Assembly: GCF_006439395.2 (NCBI RefSeq)
Contig: NZ_CP083950.1
Span: 4,515,001 to 4,579,000, forward strand
Direction of reading: 5' to 3'
Length of the DNA: 64,000 nucleotides
From: Mesorhizobium sp. B4-1-4
GTDB taxonomy: Bacteria; Pseudomonadota; Alphaproteobacteria; Rhizobiales; Rhizobiaceae
The notes below the pieces were generated by a model, which worked only from the letters and a program-made list of their open reading frames with translations, did no database searches and had not been told where the DNA came from. Position numbers and translations under genes: made by a program. Of the stretch, positions 34,664-43,148 are shown piece after piece; the stretch's first letter is position 1; the number at the start of each line of letters is the position of its first letter.

Positions 34664-35704
34664 GTGGCCCAGGCAAGGCTTTCCCTTCAGGCCCTGCTTG
34701 CGGCGGTCATGATCCAGGCCGCCGCCGCCGAAACGATTCCCTTGCCGCAGCCCAAGCCCGATACCGGCGTGCACACCGACAAGCCGATCGAAAAGCAGCT
34801 GCCGCAGCCCGCCACCACGGCGGAGCCCGCACCGCTGCCCTCGGCCGACAGCATCAATCCCGACCGTTTCGGGGCGAAGCCCGCGGACGCGGCCTATGGC
34901 GCTTTCCAGCGCGGGCTCTACAAGACCGCTTACAATCTGGCGCTGACGCGGGCGCAGAACGGCGATCCGGCGGCACAGACGCTGGTGGCCGAGATCCTGT
35001 CGCGGGGCCTGGGTGTCCCGCTGAACGCGGCCGAAGCCGCGAAATGGTATGCGCGCGCCGCCGAGCAGGGCGTGCCGGAATCGCAGTTCCAATATGCGCT
35101 GATGCTGCTCGACGGCCGCTACGTTAAGAAGGACACGAAGGAGGCCTATGCACTGATGCAGGCGGCCGCCGAAGCCGGCAACCAGCTGGCGCAGTTCAAT
35201 TTTGCGCAGATGCTGGTGCAGCAGGATCCCGGCGATGCTGGCTTGACCAAGGCGGTCTCCTATTATGAACGCGCCGCCGCGACCGGCCTCGCCGATGCCC
35301 AATATGCCATGTCCCAGGTCTATGCCAACGGCGTCGGCGGCAAGCCGCACGACGACGCCCAGGCAAGGCGCCTGCTGGCGCAGGCCGCGCGGCAGAACTA
35401 CGATACCGCGCAGATCGATCTCGCCGCCTGGATGATCGAGGGCCGCGGCGGCCCGCGCGACCTGAAGTCTGCCTTCGGCTGGACCAAGCAGGCCGCCGAG
35501 GGCGGCAATGTCGCCGCCCAGAACCGCCTGGCGAAACTCTACATGCAAGGCATCGGCACCGATCCTGATCTGGTGCTGGCCGGCGCCTGGTACATCGTCG
35601 CCCGCCGCGCCGGCCTCATCGATTCCGAGATGGACGATTTCCTGCAAGGCTTGGACGACGACCAGACCAAGCAGGCGCTGCAGAAGGCAAATCGCCTGCC
35701 CTGA
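34664..35704 (+). CDS. Secreted SEL1/TPR-like repeat protein
   Basis: 346 residues starting at GTG (34664) behind GAGGATTAAT. The N-terminus is a signal peptide (LSLQALLAAVMIQAAAAE), then a Pro-rich linker (30-65) and about seven SEL1-type helical repeats (about 75-320) such as PLNAAEAAKWYARAAEQGVPESQFQYALML. SEL1 proteins are scaffolds; in rhizobia (ExoR, PodJ-like) they act in the envelope. It overlaps functionally with the ThiE-like gene only by coupling. No ATG gives a signal peptide, so GTG is preferred. Confidence 0.87.
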   Translation: MAQARLSLQALLAAVMIQAAAAETIPLPQPKPDTGVHTDKPIEKQLPQPATTAEPAPLPSADSINPDRFGAKPADAAYGAFQRGLYKTAYNLALTRAQNGDPAAQTLVAEILSRGLGVPLNAAEAAKWYARAAEQGVPESQFQYALMLLDGRYVKKDTKEAYALMQAAAEAGNQLAQFNFAQMLVQQDPGDAGLTKAVSYYERAAATGLADAQYAMSQVYANGVGGKPHDDAQARRLLAQAARQNYDTAQIDLAAWMIEGRGGPRDLKSAFGWTKQAAEGGNVAAQNRLAKLYMQGIGTDPDLVLAGAWYIVARRAGLIDSEMDDFLQGLDDDQTKQALQKANRLP

Positions 35705-35829
35705 CGGCCCGTGCACCGCACGGCGCCGCTCCCTGCCCGCTCGCTCCCTTGCCTCTTCGGGTGTTTTGTGGTCTTGGGAGCCCGAAATCGCTTTTCCCAG
35801 CGACCATCTCATTCCCGGATCATCCCACC

Positions 35830-36396
35830 ATGGCCAAGATCAATGGCAACGAAATCCGTCCTGGCTACGTCATCGAGCACGATGGCGGACTCTGGGTGGC
35901 GGTCAGGACCAACACCGTCAAGCCCGGCAAGGGCGGCGCCTACAACCAAGTCGAGCTGAAGAACCTCATCAACGGCACCAAGCTCAACGAGCGCTTCCGC
36001 TCAGCCGAGACGGTCGAGCAGATCCGGCTTGATCTCAAGGATTTTTCCTTCCTCTACGAGCAGGACGACGCGCTGGTGTTCATGGACACCCAAAGCTACG
36101 AACAGCTCGAGCTGAACAAGGATTTCGTCGGCGACCGCGCCGCGTTCCTGCAGGACGGCATGATGGTGACGGTGCAGCTCTACGAGGAGAGGCCGATCGG
36201 CATTTCGCTTCCCGACTATGTAACGCTGACCATCACCGAGGCCGATCCCGTGGTGAAGGGCCAGACGGCGGCATCCTCCTACAAGCCAGCGGTGCTGGAA
36301 AACGGCATCCGCGTTCTGGTGCCGCCCTTCATCGGCGCCGGCGAACGCATCATCGTCGACACCAACGAAATCACTTACGTGCGCCGCGCCGACTGA
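35830..36396 (+). CDS. efp: Elongation factor P
   Basis: 188 residues, standard length. Relieves ribosome stalling at polyproline. The tip loop carries the modifiable Lys in NTVKPGKGGAY (Lys34 position), so lysylation by EpmA/GenX would be expected; the C-terminal OB domain ends ERIIVDTNEITYVRRAD. ATG 35830 is the family start. The stop codon TGA (36394-36396) is the first triplet of a palindromic repeat. Confidence 0.98.
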   Translation: MAKINGNEIRPGYVIEHDGGLWVAVRTNTVKPGKGGAYNQVELKNLINGTKLNERFRSAETVEQIRLDLKDFSFLYEQDDALVFMDTQSYEQLELNKDFVGDRAAFLQDGMMVTVQLYEERPIGISLPDYVTLTITEADPVVKGQTAASSYKPAVLENGIRVLVPPFIGAGERIIVDTNEITYVRRAD

Positions 36397-36445
36397 TGCA
36401 TGTCGCCCAAAAGTGGCCCCGGTTTTGGGTCACCGACATGCATCA
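36394..36445. repeat. Short palindromic intergenic repeat, type 1, copy B
   Basis: Perfect 12-bp arms TGATGCATGTCG and CGACATGCATCA around an inner GCCCAAAA / TTTTGGG hairpin. Same element as 26402-26450. The efp stop codon forms its left end, and it ends 37 bp before suhB. Confidence 0.8.
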
Positions 36446-36482
36446 GGACAAAGTTTAAAGCGCGGCATCAGGAAGAAACTCT

Positions 36483-37283
36483 ATGGCACGCTCAGCCCTA
36501 CTCAACGTCATGGTCCAGGCCGCAATGAAGGCCGGCCGCTCGCTGTCGCGCGACTTCGGCGAGGTCCAGAACCTGCAGGTCTCGATGAAGGGTCCGGGCG
36601 ACTATGTCAGCCAGGCCGACCGCAAGGCCGAGGACATCGTTTTCGCCGAATTGTCGAAGGCGCGCCCGGGCTACAGCTTTCTGATGGAAGAGCGCGGCAC
36701 GGTCGCCGGCGAAGACAGCCAGCACCGCTGGATCGTCGATCCGCTCGACGGCACCACCAATTTCCTGCACGGCATTCCGCTTTTCGCCGTCTCGATCGCG
36801 CTGGAACGCCAGGGCCAGATCGTTGCCGGCGTCATCTACAATCCGGCCATGGACGAGCTCTATACGACCGAACGCGGCGGCGGCGCGTTCCTGAATGACC
36901 GCCGCCTGCGCGTCGCCGGCCGCGCCAAGCTGGTCGACACCGTCATCGGCTGCGGCGTGCCGCATCTGGGGCGCGGCCAACACGGCAATTTCCTGATTGA
37001 ATTGCGCCACGTCATGGCCGAGGTCTCCGGTGTCAGGCGCCTTGGTTCGGCCTCGCTCGATCTCGCCTATGTCGCCGCCGGCCGCATGGACGGCTTCTGG
37101 GAAACCGGCCTGTCGGCCTGGGATATCGCCGCCGGCCTGCTGCTGATCCGCGAGGCGGGCGGCTTCGTCTCCGACATGGAGGGCGGGCAGGACATGCTGG
37201 ACAACGGTTCGGTCGTCGCCGGCAACGAGATCATCCAGCGCGCGCTGCTGAAGACAGTGAAAAAGCCGCTGCCGCCGCGTTGA
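36483..37283 (+). CDS. suhB: Inositol-1-monophosphatase family protein SuhB
   Basis: 266 residues. Mg-dependent phosphatase of the IMPase family; motifs: EE in FLMEERGTV, WIVDPLDGTTNFLHG (metal site) and SAWDIAAGLLLIREAGG. In Enterobacteria SuhB also helps rRNA transcription. The link with efp is common in rhizobia. ATG 36483 follows AGGAAGAAACTCT. Confidence 0.95.
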   Translation: MARSALLNVMVQAAMKAGRSLSRDFGEVQNLQVSMKGPGDYVSQADRKAEDIVFAELSKARPGYSFLMEERGTVAGEDSQHRWIVDPLDGTTNFLHGIPLFAVSIALERQGQIVAGVIYNPAMDELYTTERGGGAFLNDRRLRVAGRAKLVDTVIGCGVPHLGRGQHGNFLIELRHVMAEVSGVRRLGSASLDLAYVAAGRMDGFWETGLSAWDIAAGLLLIREAGGFVSDMEGGQDMLDNGSVVAGNEIIQRALLKTVKKPLPPR

Positions 37284-37365
37284 AGCGCCGCAGTCGCAAA
37301 ACCGCAAACAAAGCTTGAAATACTGTCCGGCGGTTTCCCAGATACAGGGTGACACAGGACGTGAG

Positions 37366-38052
37366 ATGACCAACACACCGCCGCAACCCGATATTCCGTT
37401 CATCGGACGCTGGCACTATTCGCGCGCCGAGATGATCGCCGACGGCATTGTCCATGCTGTCGGCATCGTGCTGGCGATCGCGGCAGGCTCGGCACTGCTG
37501 GCGCTGGCGGCGTTTCGGGTCGGGCCGGGCGAATACATCGCCGCCGCCTTCTATGTCGTTTCGCTGCTCACCGTTCTGTCGGTGTCGCTGACCTACAATT
37601 TGTGGCCGGTGTCCTCACCGGCGAAATGGGTCCTGCGGCGCTTCGATCACGCCGCGATCTATCTTCTGATCGCCGCCACCTACACGCCTTTTCTGGCCCA
37701 GCTCGGTGGCTCGCCGCTGGCCAGCGGGATGATCGCGCTGGTCTGGATCGCGGCGGCGACAGGCATCACCATAAAGGTGTTTTTCCCCGGCCGCTTCGAC
37801 CGGCTGGCGATCGGCTTCTATCTCGCCATCGGCTGGAGCGGCATCATCCTGGTCAAGCCACTGGTCGAGACGCTGCCGACCACGTCGATCGTGCTCATCG
37901 CCGCCGGCGGTGTCGTCTATTCCTGCGGTGTCATTTTCTTCGCCTGGAAGGGGCTACGCTTCCACAACGCGTTGTGGCATGGCTTTGTCGTCACCGGCGC
38001 CGGCCTGCATCTGGCGGCCATGGTCGACTGTCTGGTCATCAACCGCCTTTGA
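37366..38052 (+). CDS. Hemolysin III (YqfA/PAQR) family membrane protein
   Basis: 228 residues with seven helices. Conserved metal-site pieces: ADGIVHAVGIVLA, RRFDHAAIYLLIAATYTPFL and a C-terminal HGFVVTGAGLHLAAM with His residues. The HlyIII/PAQR family are zinc-containing membrane hydrolase-like proteins; bacterial roles are poorly known. ATG 37366 follows GTGAG; 17 upstream codons are dropped. Confidence 0.9.
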   Translation: MTNTPPQPDIPFIGRWHYSRAEMIADGIVHAVGIVLAIAAGSALLALAAFRVGPGEYIAAAFYVVSLLTVLSVSLTYNLWPVSSPAKWVLRRFDHAAIYLLIAATYTPFLAQLGGSPLASGMIALVWIAAATGITIKVFFPGRFDRLAIGFYLAIGWSGIILVKPLVETLPTTSIVLIAAGGVVYSCGVIFFAWKGLRFHNALWHGFVVTGAGLHLAAMVDCLVINRL

Positions 38053-38191
38053 TCGTCGAAACCGAATTCGGTTTCCGAGCTGCAAACTTGCGCCAAGGCA
38101 ATATTGCCAAGCGCCATTCAATTTGGTCACAATTCCGTTTAGAGTCGCCAACTACGTGATCGGCGGCAGCGGCATCGGAAACGGGGCACGG

Positions 38192-39217
38192 ATGGCTTTT
38201 CTCAGATCCTTCGGCATGGGCAGGCGCTCCGACGTACTGATCTACGATCCGCATAAACTGTCGAGTCCGCAGGTTTTTCTGCTGACCATGGTAATCTTCC
38301 TTGCCATCGTAGCCTTCATCGCCGCCATCCTGACCCGGCAGGTCTCGACGGCTTTCGTCACCAATCCCGGGCTCAACGGGCTGATCATCGGCGTGCTGGT
38401 GGTCGGTATCCTGCTCGCCTTCGCCCAGGTCGGACGGCTGTTTCGCGAGGTGCGCTGGGTCAACTCCTTCCGCGCCGGCTCGGAGACCACCGAACCGGTG
38501 CTGCTGGCGCCGATGAAAGCGATGATCGGCCGCTCCGCGACCATGGCCTTCTCGACCTCCTCGATGCGGACCATGCTCGATTCGATCGCCACGCGCCTCG
38601 ACGAAAGCCGCGACACCTCGCGCTACCTGGTCGGGCTGCTGGTGTTCCTCGGCCTGCTCGGCACCTTCTGGGGCCTGTTGAACACGATCGGGTCGATCCG
38701 CGAGACCATCGAATCGCTCGATCCCGGCACCGGAGACGCGGCCGCGGTGCTCGAATCCCTCAAGCAGGGGCTGTCGGCGCCGCTGGCCGGCATGGGCACG
38801 GCCTTCTCGTCCTCGCTGTTCGGCCTGTCTGGCTCCCTCGTGCTCGGCTTCCTCGACCTGCAGGCGGGCCGCGCCCAGACCCGCTTCTACACCGAGCTTG
38901 AGAACTGGCTGTCCTCGGTCACCGATCTGTCGTCCGATATCGTCGTCTCCGATCCTGCCAAGGCCGAACCTTCCGATGAAATCCGTTTGTTGTCGGAGCG
39001 GCTGCGCAGCCTGCAGGAGAATGGCGGCGGCTCCAACCCACGCGTCGCCACCGCCATGGCCAATCTCGCCGACGGCATTTCCGGCCTGGTCAAGAACATG
39101 CGCTCCGAGCAGCAGATCATGCGCGACTGGGTCGAGGCCCAGTCAGACGAGCAGAAGGCGATGCGCAACACGCTGGAAAAGATCGCCGACGCCCTGAAGA
39201 AGCCCGGGGTGCACTGA
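38192..39217 (+). CDS. MotA/TolQ/ExbB-like proton channel protein
   Basis: 341 residues. Helices at about 28-48, 60-80, 150-170 and 190-215; the segment GLLVFLGLLGTFWGLLNTIGS with LAGMGTAFSSSLFGLSGSLVLG is the MotA/TolQ/ExbB channel signature. Unlike TolQ it has a cytoplasmic C-terminal extension with a coiled-coil character (RLLSERLRSLQENGG, 265-341). It is 1 bp away from an OmpA/MotB-like gene, so the two likely form a proton-driven complex distinct from both Tol-Pal and the flagellar stator. ATG 38192 has a weak GGGG site; an upstream GTG is possible. Confidence 0.88.
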   Translation: MAFLRSFGMGRRSDVLIYDPHKLSSPQVFLLTMVIFLAIVAFIAAILTRQVSTAFVTNPGLNGLIIGVLVVGILLAFAQVGRLFREVRWVNSFRAGSETTEPVLLAPMKAMIGRSATMAFSTSSMRTMLDSIATRLDESRDTSRYLVGLLVFLGLLGTFWGLLNTIGSIRETIESLDPGTGDAAAVLESLKQGLSAPLAGMGTAFSSSLFGLSGSLVLGFLDLQAGRAQTRFYTELENWLSSVTDLSSDIVVSDPAKAEPSDEIRLLSERLRSLQENGGGSNPRVATAMANLADGISGLVKNMRSEQQIMRDWVEAQSDEQKAMRNTLEKIADALKKPGVH

Positions 39218-39218
39218 C

Positions 39219-40250
39219 ATGGCGCTCGCCAGGGGCCGGCGTACGGACCGCCGCATCGACTACTGGCCGGGCTTTGTCGACGCGCTGTCGACGCTGCTTC
39301 TGGCGATCATGTTCCTGCTCACCGTTTTCGTGCTGGCGCAGTTCCTGCTCGGCCGCGAGATTTCCGGCAAGGACGCCGTGCTTAACCGCCTCAACTCGCA
39401 GATCAACGAACTGACGCAGCTCCTGGCGCTGGAGCGCTCGACGACGCAGGACAAGGAGGATTCGCTGGCCAACCTGCAGGCGTCGCTTTCGGCGGCGCAG
39501 GCGGAAAAGAGCCGGCTCGAGCAGCTTTTGGCGCAAGGCGCGGGAGCCGGCGACGCGGCCAACCAGCGCGCGGTCGCCCTATCGGGCGAACTCGACAGCC
39601 AGCGCCAGATCAGTCAGCAGGCGCTGAGCCAGGTCGAGATCCTCAACCAGCAGATCGCCGCGCTCCGCAAGCAGATCGGAGCGCTGGAAGATGCGCTCAA
39701 CGTCTCCGAGACCCGCGACCGCGATTCCAACACCAAGATCGCCGATCTCGGCCGCCGCCTGAACGTGGCACTGGCGCAGCGTGTTCAGGAACTGAACCGC
39801 TACCGCTCCGATTTCTTCGGGCGCCTGCGTGAAATCCTTGCCGACCGCGAAAATATCCGCATCGTCGGCGACCGCTTCGTCTTCCAGTCGGAGGTGCTGT
39901 TCCCGACCGGCTCCGAGGTGATCAACGACGCCGGCAAGGTCGAGATGAAGAAACTCGCCGACGCCATCATCGAGCTGCAGAAGGAAATCCCGCCCGAGAT
40001 CAACTGGGTGCTGCGTGTCGACGGCCATACCGACAACAAGCCGCTCTCGGGTACTGGCCGCTACCGCGACAACTGGGAGCTGTCGACGGCGCGTTCGACC
40101 TCGGTGGTCAAGTTCCTGATCGAGAATGGCGTGCCGGCCAACCGGCTGGTCGCCGCCGGCTTCGGTGAATTCCAGCCACTTGATCCCGCCAATACCGACG
40201 AGGCGCGCAACAAGAACCGCCGTATTGAACTGAAGCTCACCGAACGGTGA
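39219..40250 (+). CDS. OmpA/MotB-like peptidoglycan-binding membrane protein
   Basis: 343 residues. One N-terminal membrane helix (about 20-45) with the stator-like Asp in WPGFVDALSTLLLAIMFLL, a long coiled coil (55-185; SQINELTQLLALERSTTQDK), and a C-terminal OmpA domain (about 215-343) with VDGHTDNKPLSGTGRYRDNWELSTARS. It corresponds to MotB: helix with proton Asp, spacer, wall-binding domain. The 130-residue coiled coil is much longer than in MotB. Paired with the channel gene upstream. Confidence 0.9.
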   Translation: MALARGRRTDRRIDYWPGFVDALSTLLLAIMFLLTVFVLAQFLLGREISGKDAVLNRLNSQINELTQLLALERSTTQDKEDSLANLQASLSAAQAEKSRLEQLLAQGAGAGDAANQRAVALSGELDSQRQISQQALSQVEILNQQIAALRKQIGALEDALNVSETRDRDSNTKIADLGRRLNVALAQRVQELNRYRSDFFGRLREILADRENIRIVGDRFVFQSEVLFPTGSEVINDAGKVEMKKLADAIIELQKEIPPEINWVLRVDGHTDNKPLSGTGRYRDNWELSTARSTSVVKFLIENGVPANRLVAAGFGEFQPLDPANTDEARNKNRRIELKLTER

Positions 40251-40499
40251 CTACTCATCACTTAAAAGTCACGCGAACTTGTTCACCGCCTCAACTCTAG
40301 CGCGCACATTGAATCCGGCAAGGGCTGAAAAGATTATCTTTTTTTAATTACACTTCGCACCGGAGCGCTCCTAGCTTGCTGCGCAGGGCCGAGAACCGCC
40401 GGCGATGCCTCCCATCGCGACGCGACGGAACCGGACGGCCCGCGTCCGGGACGCGGAGTGGCAAGACCGCTCCCTTCCCATGTAAAAGGAGGCGCCGTC

Positions 40500-40925
40500 A
40501 TGCGCTCTTCAGCATCTCTCAAGATTGCAACCCTCACCGCGATTCTCATCGCCGCCCCGCTGGCGGGCGCCTATGCCGCAGGCCATCACAAGGGCGCGCT
40601 CGACGCGACCGATCCGACCGACATGACCGGCCCGCGCATCGAGGGCCTTATCGGACAGGTACAAGGTGTCCACCAGGGCATTGTGGACGCCAGGGACGCC
40701 AACAGCATCACCCCGGCCGTGGCGGAACGCCTGGAAATGCGCACCGCCCGCATCAGCCAGGCGGCCGAGAGGATCGCCGCATCGGATCATGGCAGGATAC
40801 CGGCCGCCCAATACCATGATCTGCTGCGCCGTCTCGACAATGTCGACCAGAGGCTGAGGGTCGATACCGGCAGCGGCTTCATGATCGGCGACGGCGCCGA
40901 CGGCGGGAACTATCCGAACGGCTGA
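40500..40925 (+). CDS. Small secreted hypothetical protein
   Basis: 141 residues. Signal peptide 1-25 (ending AYAAG), then a mostly helical segment (40-125) with regular Ile/Leu/Ala spacing (RIEGLIGQVQGVHQGIVDAR, VAERLEMRTARISQAAERIA), with no cysteines. Strong AAAGGAGG ribosome-binding site before ATG 40500 supports it as real. No family recognised. Located after a 250-bp AT-rich gap containing a T7 run. Confidence 0.8.
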   Translation: MRSSASLKIATLTAILIAAPLAGAYAAGHHKGALDATDPTDMTGPRIEGLIGQVQGVHQGIVDARDANSITPAVAERLEMRTARISQAAERIAASDHGRIPAAQYHDLLRRLDNVDQRLRVDTGSGFMIGDGADGGNYPNG

Positions 40926-41006
40926 GGAATTCCTTGTTCGCAAAGGTCCAAGAGGAAGGGACCACCTGGCGCCTTCGGGACCCCAATCCCGCGGGCGTCC
41001 TTTTCC

Positions 41007-41359
41007 TCACCAGCCGAGCCAGATCGCGATCAGGGCGATCGCCGCCGGCACGGTCTGGGCAAGCAGGATCTTGCGGCCGACCGTTGCGCCGCCGTAGAGG
41101 CCTGCAATGGCCACGCACAGCAGAAAGAAAACCTTGATCTGAAAGCCGGCGGCGCCGAGATAGAGCCCCAGATCAGGCCGGCAGCGAGAAAACCGTTGTA
41201 GAGGCCCTGATTGGCGGCGAGCACCTTCGAGGCACTGGCGAATTCCGGCGTCAGGCGGAATGTCTTGTGCCCGCGCGGCGTGTCCCAGAGCACCATTTCG
41301 AGATAGACGATGTAGACATGGAGCAAGGCCACCAGCCCGACCACTATGTTGCCGATCAT
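41007..41359 (-). pseudogene. DUF1304-family membrane protein, frameshifted
   Basis: The N-terminal part starts at ATG 41359 (good GGAAGGGGGAG site) and reads IGNIVVGLVALLHVYIVYLE to NQGLYNGFLAAGLIWG; the rest, FFLLCVAIAGLYGGATVGRK up to AIWLGW and stop at 41007, lies in another frame. The shift happens near 41165-41175. 353 bp is one base short of 118 codons, the usual DUF1304 size, so a single-base deletion (or a sequencing error) explains it. Function of DUF1304 is unknown. Confidence 0.75.
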
Positions 41360-41500
41360 ATGCTCCCCCTTCCCGTGTTGCCGGCAGCATTTCATGCACG
41401 GCATAGACCGTGCAAGGAGCACCCGCCGGACGGCATCTGAGGGTTGCCAACGCATTTGCGTTGGTGTCTTTTCGCGCCGTCCTCAACCACGGAAACCGCC

Positions 41501-42985
41501 ATGTCCTTTCACAAACTCGACGACCTCGGCCACAAGCTCGAAGCGCTCGAGCACGCGCTTGCCATCCTCGGCGCCGACGAAGCGACCCACATGGCGGTCG
41601 GCGGTGGTGAGAAGCGTGCCGAGGCGATGGCGGCACTTGCCGGCATGTACCACACCAGGGCGACCGCGCCGGAAATATCCGACTGGATCGCCGCGGCCGA
41701 AAGCGAGGCGCTCGACGACGAGCAGCGCGCGGCTCTCGCCGAGTTGCGCCGGCAATATACCAACCTGACCTGCCTGCCGGTCGAATTCGTCGAACGCCTC
41801 ACGACCGCACGCATGCGCTGCGAGCAACTGTGGCGCGACCTGCGCGCCAAGAACGACTGGGCAGGCTTCCAGCCGGCGCTCGAGGGCGTGGTGGCGCTGG
41901 TGCGCGAAGAAGCGGCCCTGCGCTCCGACGTGCTCGGCCTAGCCCCCTATGACGCGCTGATGGAGCAATACGACCCCGGCAACCGCACCGCCGACATCAC
42001 CCCCGTCTTCGCCGACCTGAAAGCCTTCCTCAAAGGATTCGTGCCGGAGGCGCTGGCGATACAGGAAGCGCGGCTGCGCAAGCATCCGCTGAAGCCGCTT
42101 TCGGGCACCTATCCGATAGATCGCCAGCGCGAACTCGGGCTTGCCATGATGGCGGCGGTCGGTTTCGACCTCACGCACGGCTCGCTCTCCGTCTCGCACC
42201 ACCCCTTCTGCGGCGGCGTGCCCAGCGACGTGCGCATCACCACCCGTTACAAGACATCGGATTTCCTGTCGGCTCTGATGGGCGTGCTGCACGAGACCGG
42301 CCATGCGCTCTACGAACAGAACCTGCCGAAGGCATGGTCGCATTGGCCGCTCGGCAAGGCACGCGGCATGGCCGTGCATGAAAGCCAGAGCCTGTTCGTC
42401 GAAAAGCAGATCGGCCGCAATCCTGCCTTCTGGCGCTGGGCGCTGCCGGTCGTGGAAAAGCATCTCGGCGAGGCCTGGTCGCTCGACGACATCCTGCCGC
42501 ATGTGCATCGCGTCGAACGCGGCCTGATCCGCGTCGACGCCGACGAGGTGACCTATCCCTTGCATGTCATCCTGCGCTACGAGCTTGAGCAGGAGCTGGT
42601 CTCAGGCGGGCTGGAGGTTGCCGAACTGCCCGAAGCCTGGGACGCCAAGATGCGCGACTATCTCGGTCTCTCGACCATCGACAATCCCGCCGACGGGCCG
42701 ATGCAGGACGTCCATTGGCCGGGCGCCGCCTTCGGCTATTTCCCCTCCTACACGCTGGGCGCGATGATGGCGGCGCAGCAATGGGCGGCGCTGAGACGGG
42801 AGCATCCTTCCGCCGACGACGACCTTGCCAAGGGGAATTTCGCGGCCATCAACGACTGGCGCCGCGGGAAGATTTGGTCGCAGGGGTCGCGCTGGTCGAC
42901 GCCGGACCTGCTCGAACGCGCCACCGGCGAAAGCCTCAACGCCGTGTATTTCGTCAATCATCTGAAGCAGCGCTACGGCGGATAA
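41501..42985 (+). CDS. Carboxypeptidase M32 (Taq type)
   Basis: 494 residues. Zinc metallocarboxypeptidase; the HExxH site is HETGH 264-268 (HETGHALYEQNLP), followed by the ESQSLFVEKQIGR block with the third ligand and HVILRYELEQELVSG. Removes C-terminal residues from peptides in the cytoplasm. ATG 41501 fits the family start; a GTG/ATG frame 19 codons upstream is not conserved in character. Confidence 0.95.
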   Translation: MSFHKLDDLGHKLEALEHALAILGADEATHMAVGGGEKRAEAMAALAGMYHTRATAPEISDWIAAAESEALDDEQRAALAELRRQYTNLTCLPVEFVERLTTARMRCEQLWRDLRAKNDWAGFQPALEGVVALVREEAALRSDVLGLAPYDALMEQYDPGNRTADITPVFADLKAFLKGFVPEALAIQEARLRKHPLKPLSGTYPIDRQRELGLAMMAAVGFDLTHGSLSVSHHPFCGGVPSDVRITTRYKTSDFLSALMGVLHETGHALYEQNLPKAWSHWPLGKARGMAVHESQSLFVEKQIGRNPAFWRWALPVVEKHLGEAWSLDDILPHVHRVERGLIRVDADEVTYPLHVILRYELEQELVSGGLEVAELPEAWDAKMRDYLGLSTIDNPADGPMQDVHWPGAAFGYFPSYTLGAMMAAQQWAALRREHPSADDDLAKGNFAAINDWRRGKIWSQGSRWSTPDLLERATGESLNAVYFVNHLKQRYGG

Positions 42986-43148
42986 GATCGGCCGTCGTGG
43001 CATCCCGATTGCGCTGACCTGCGGCGGCTGCCGTCGAACAGGAATGCAATGAGGCAGCCTTGCGGGATCGCCTCTACTTTTCTATCACTGGTGGTATCCG
43101 ACAGTGTCTTGCGAGACTTGCGGATCATGCGGGCTGGGGTGCTTTCCG

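Noticed and set aside
38192..40250. Zorya-type anti-phage system (ZorA/ZorB-like pair).
   Set aside because: The pair has the right general plan, but no ZorC/ZorD/ZorE-like gene follows and neighbours are ordinary; a housekeeping envelope motor is more likely.
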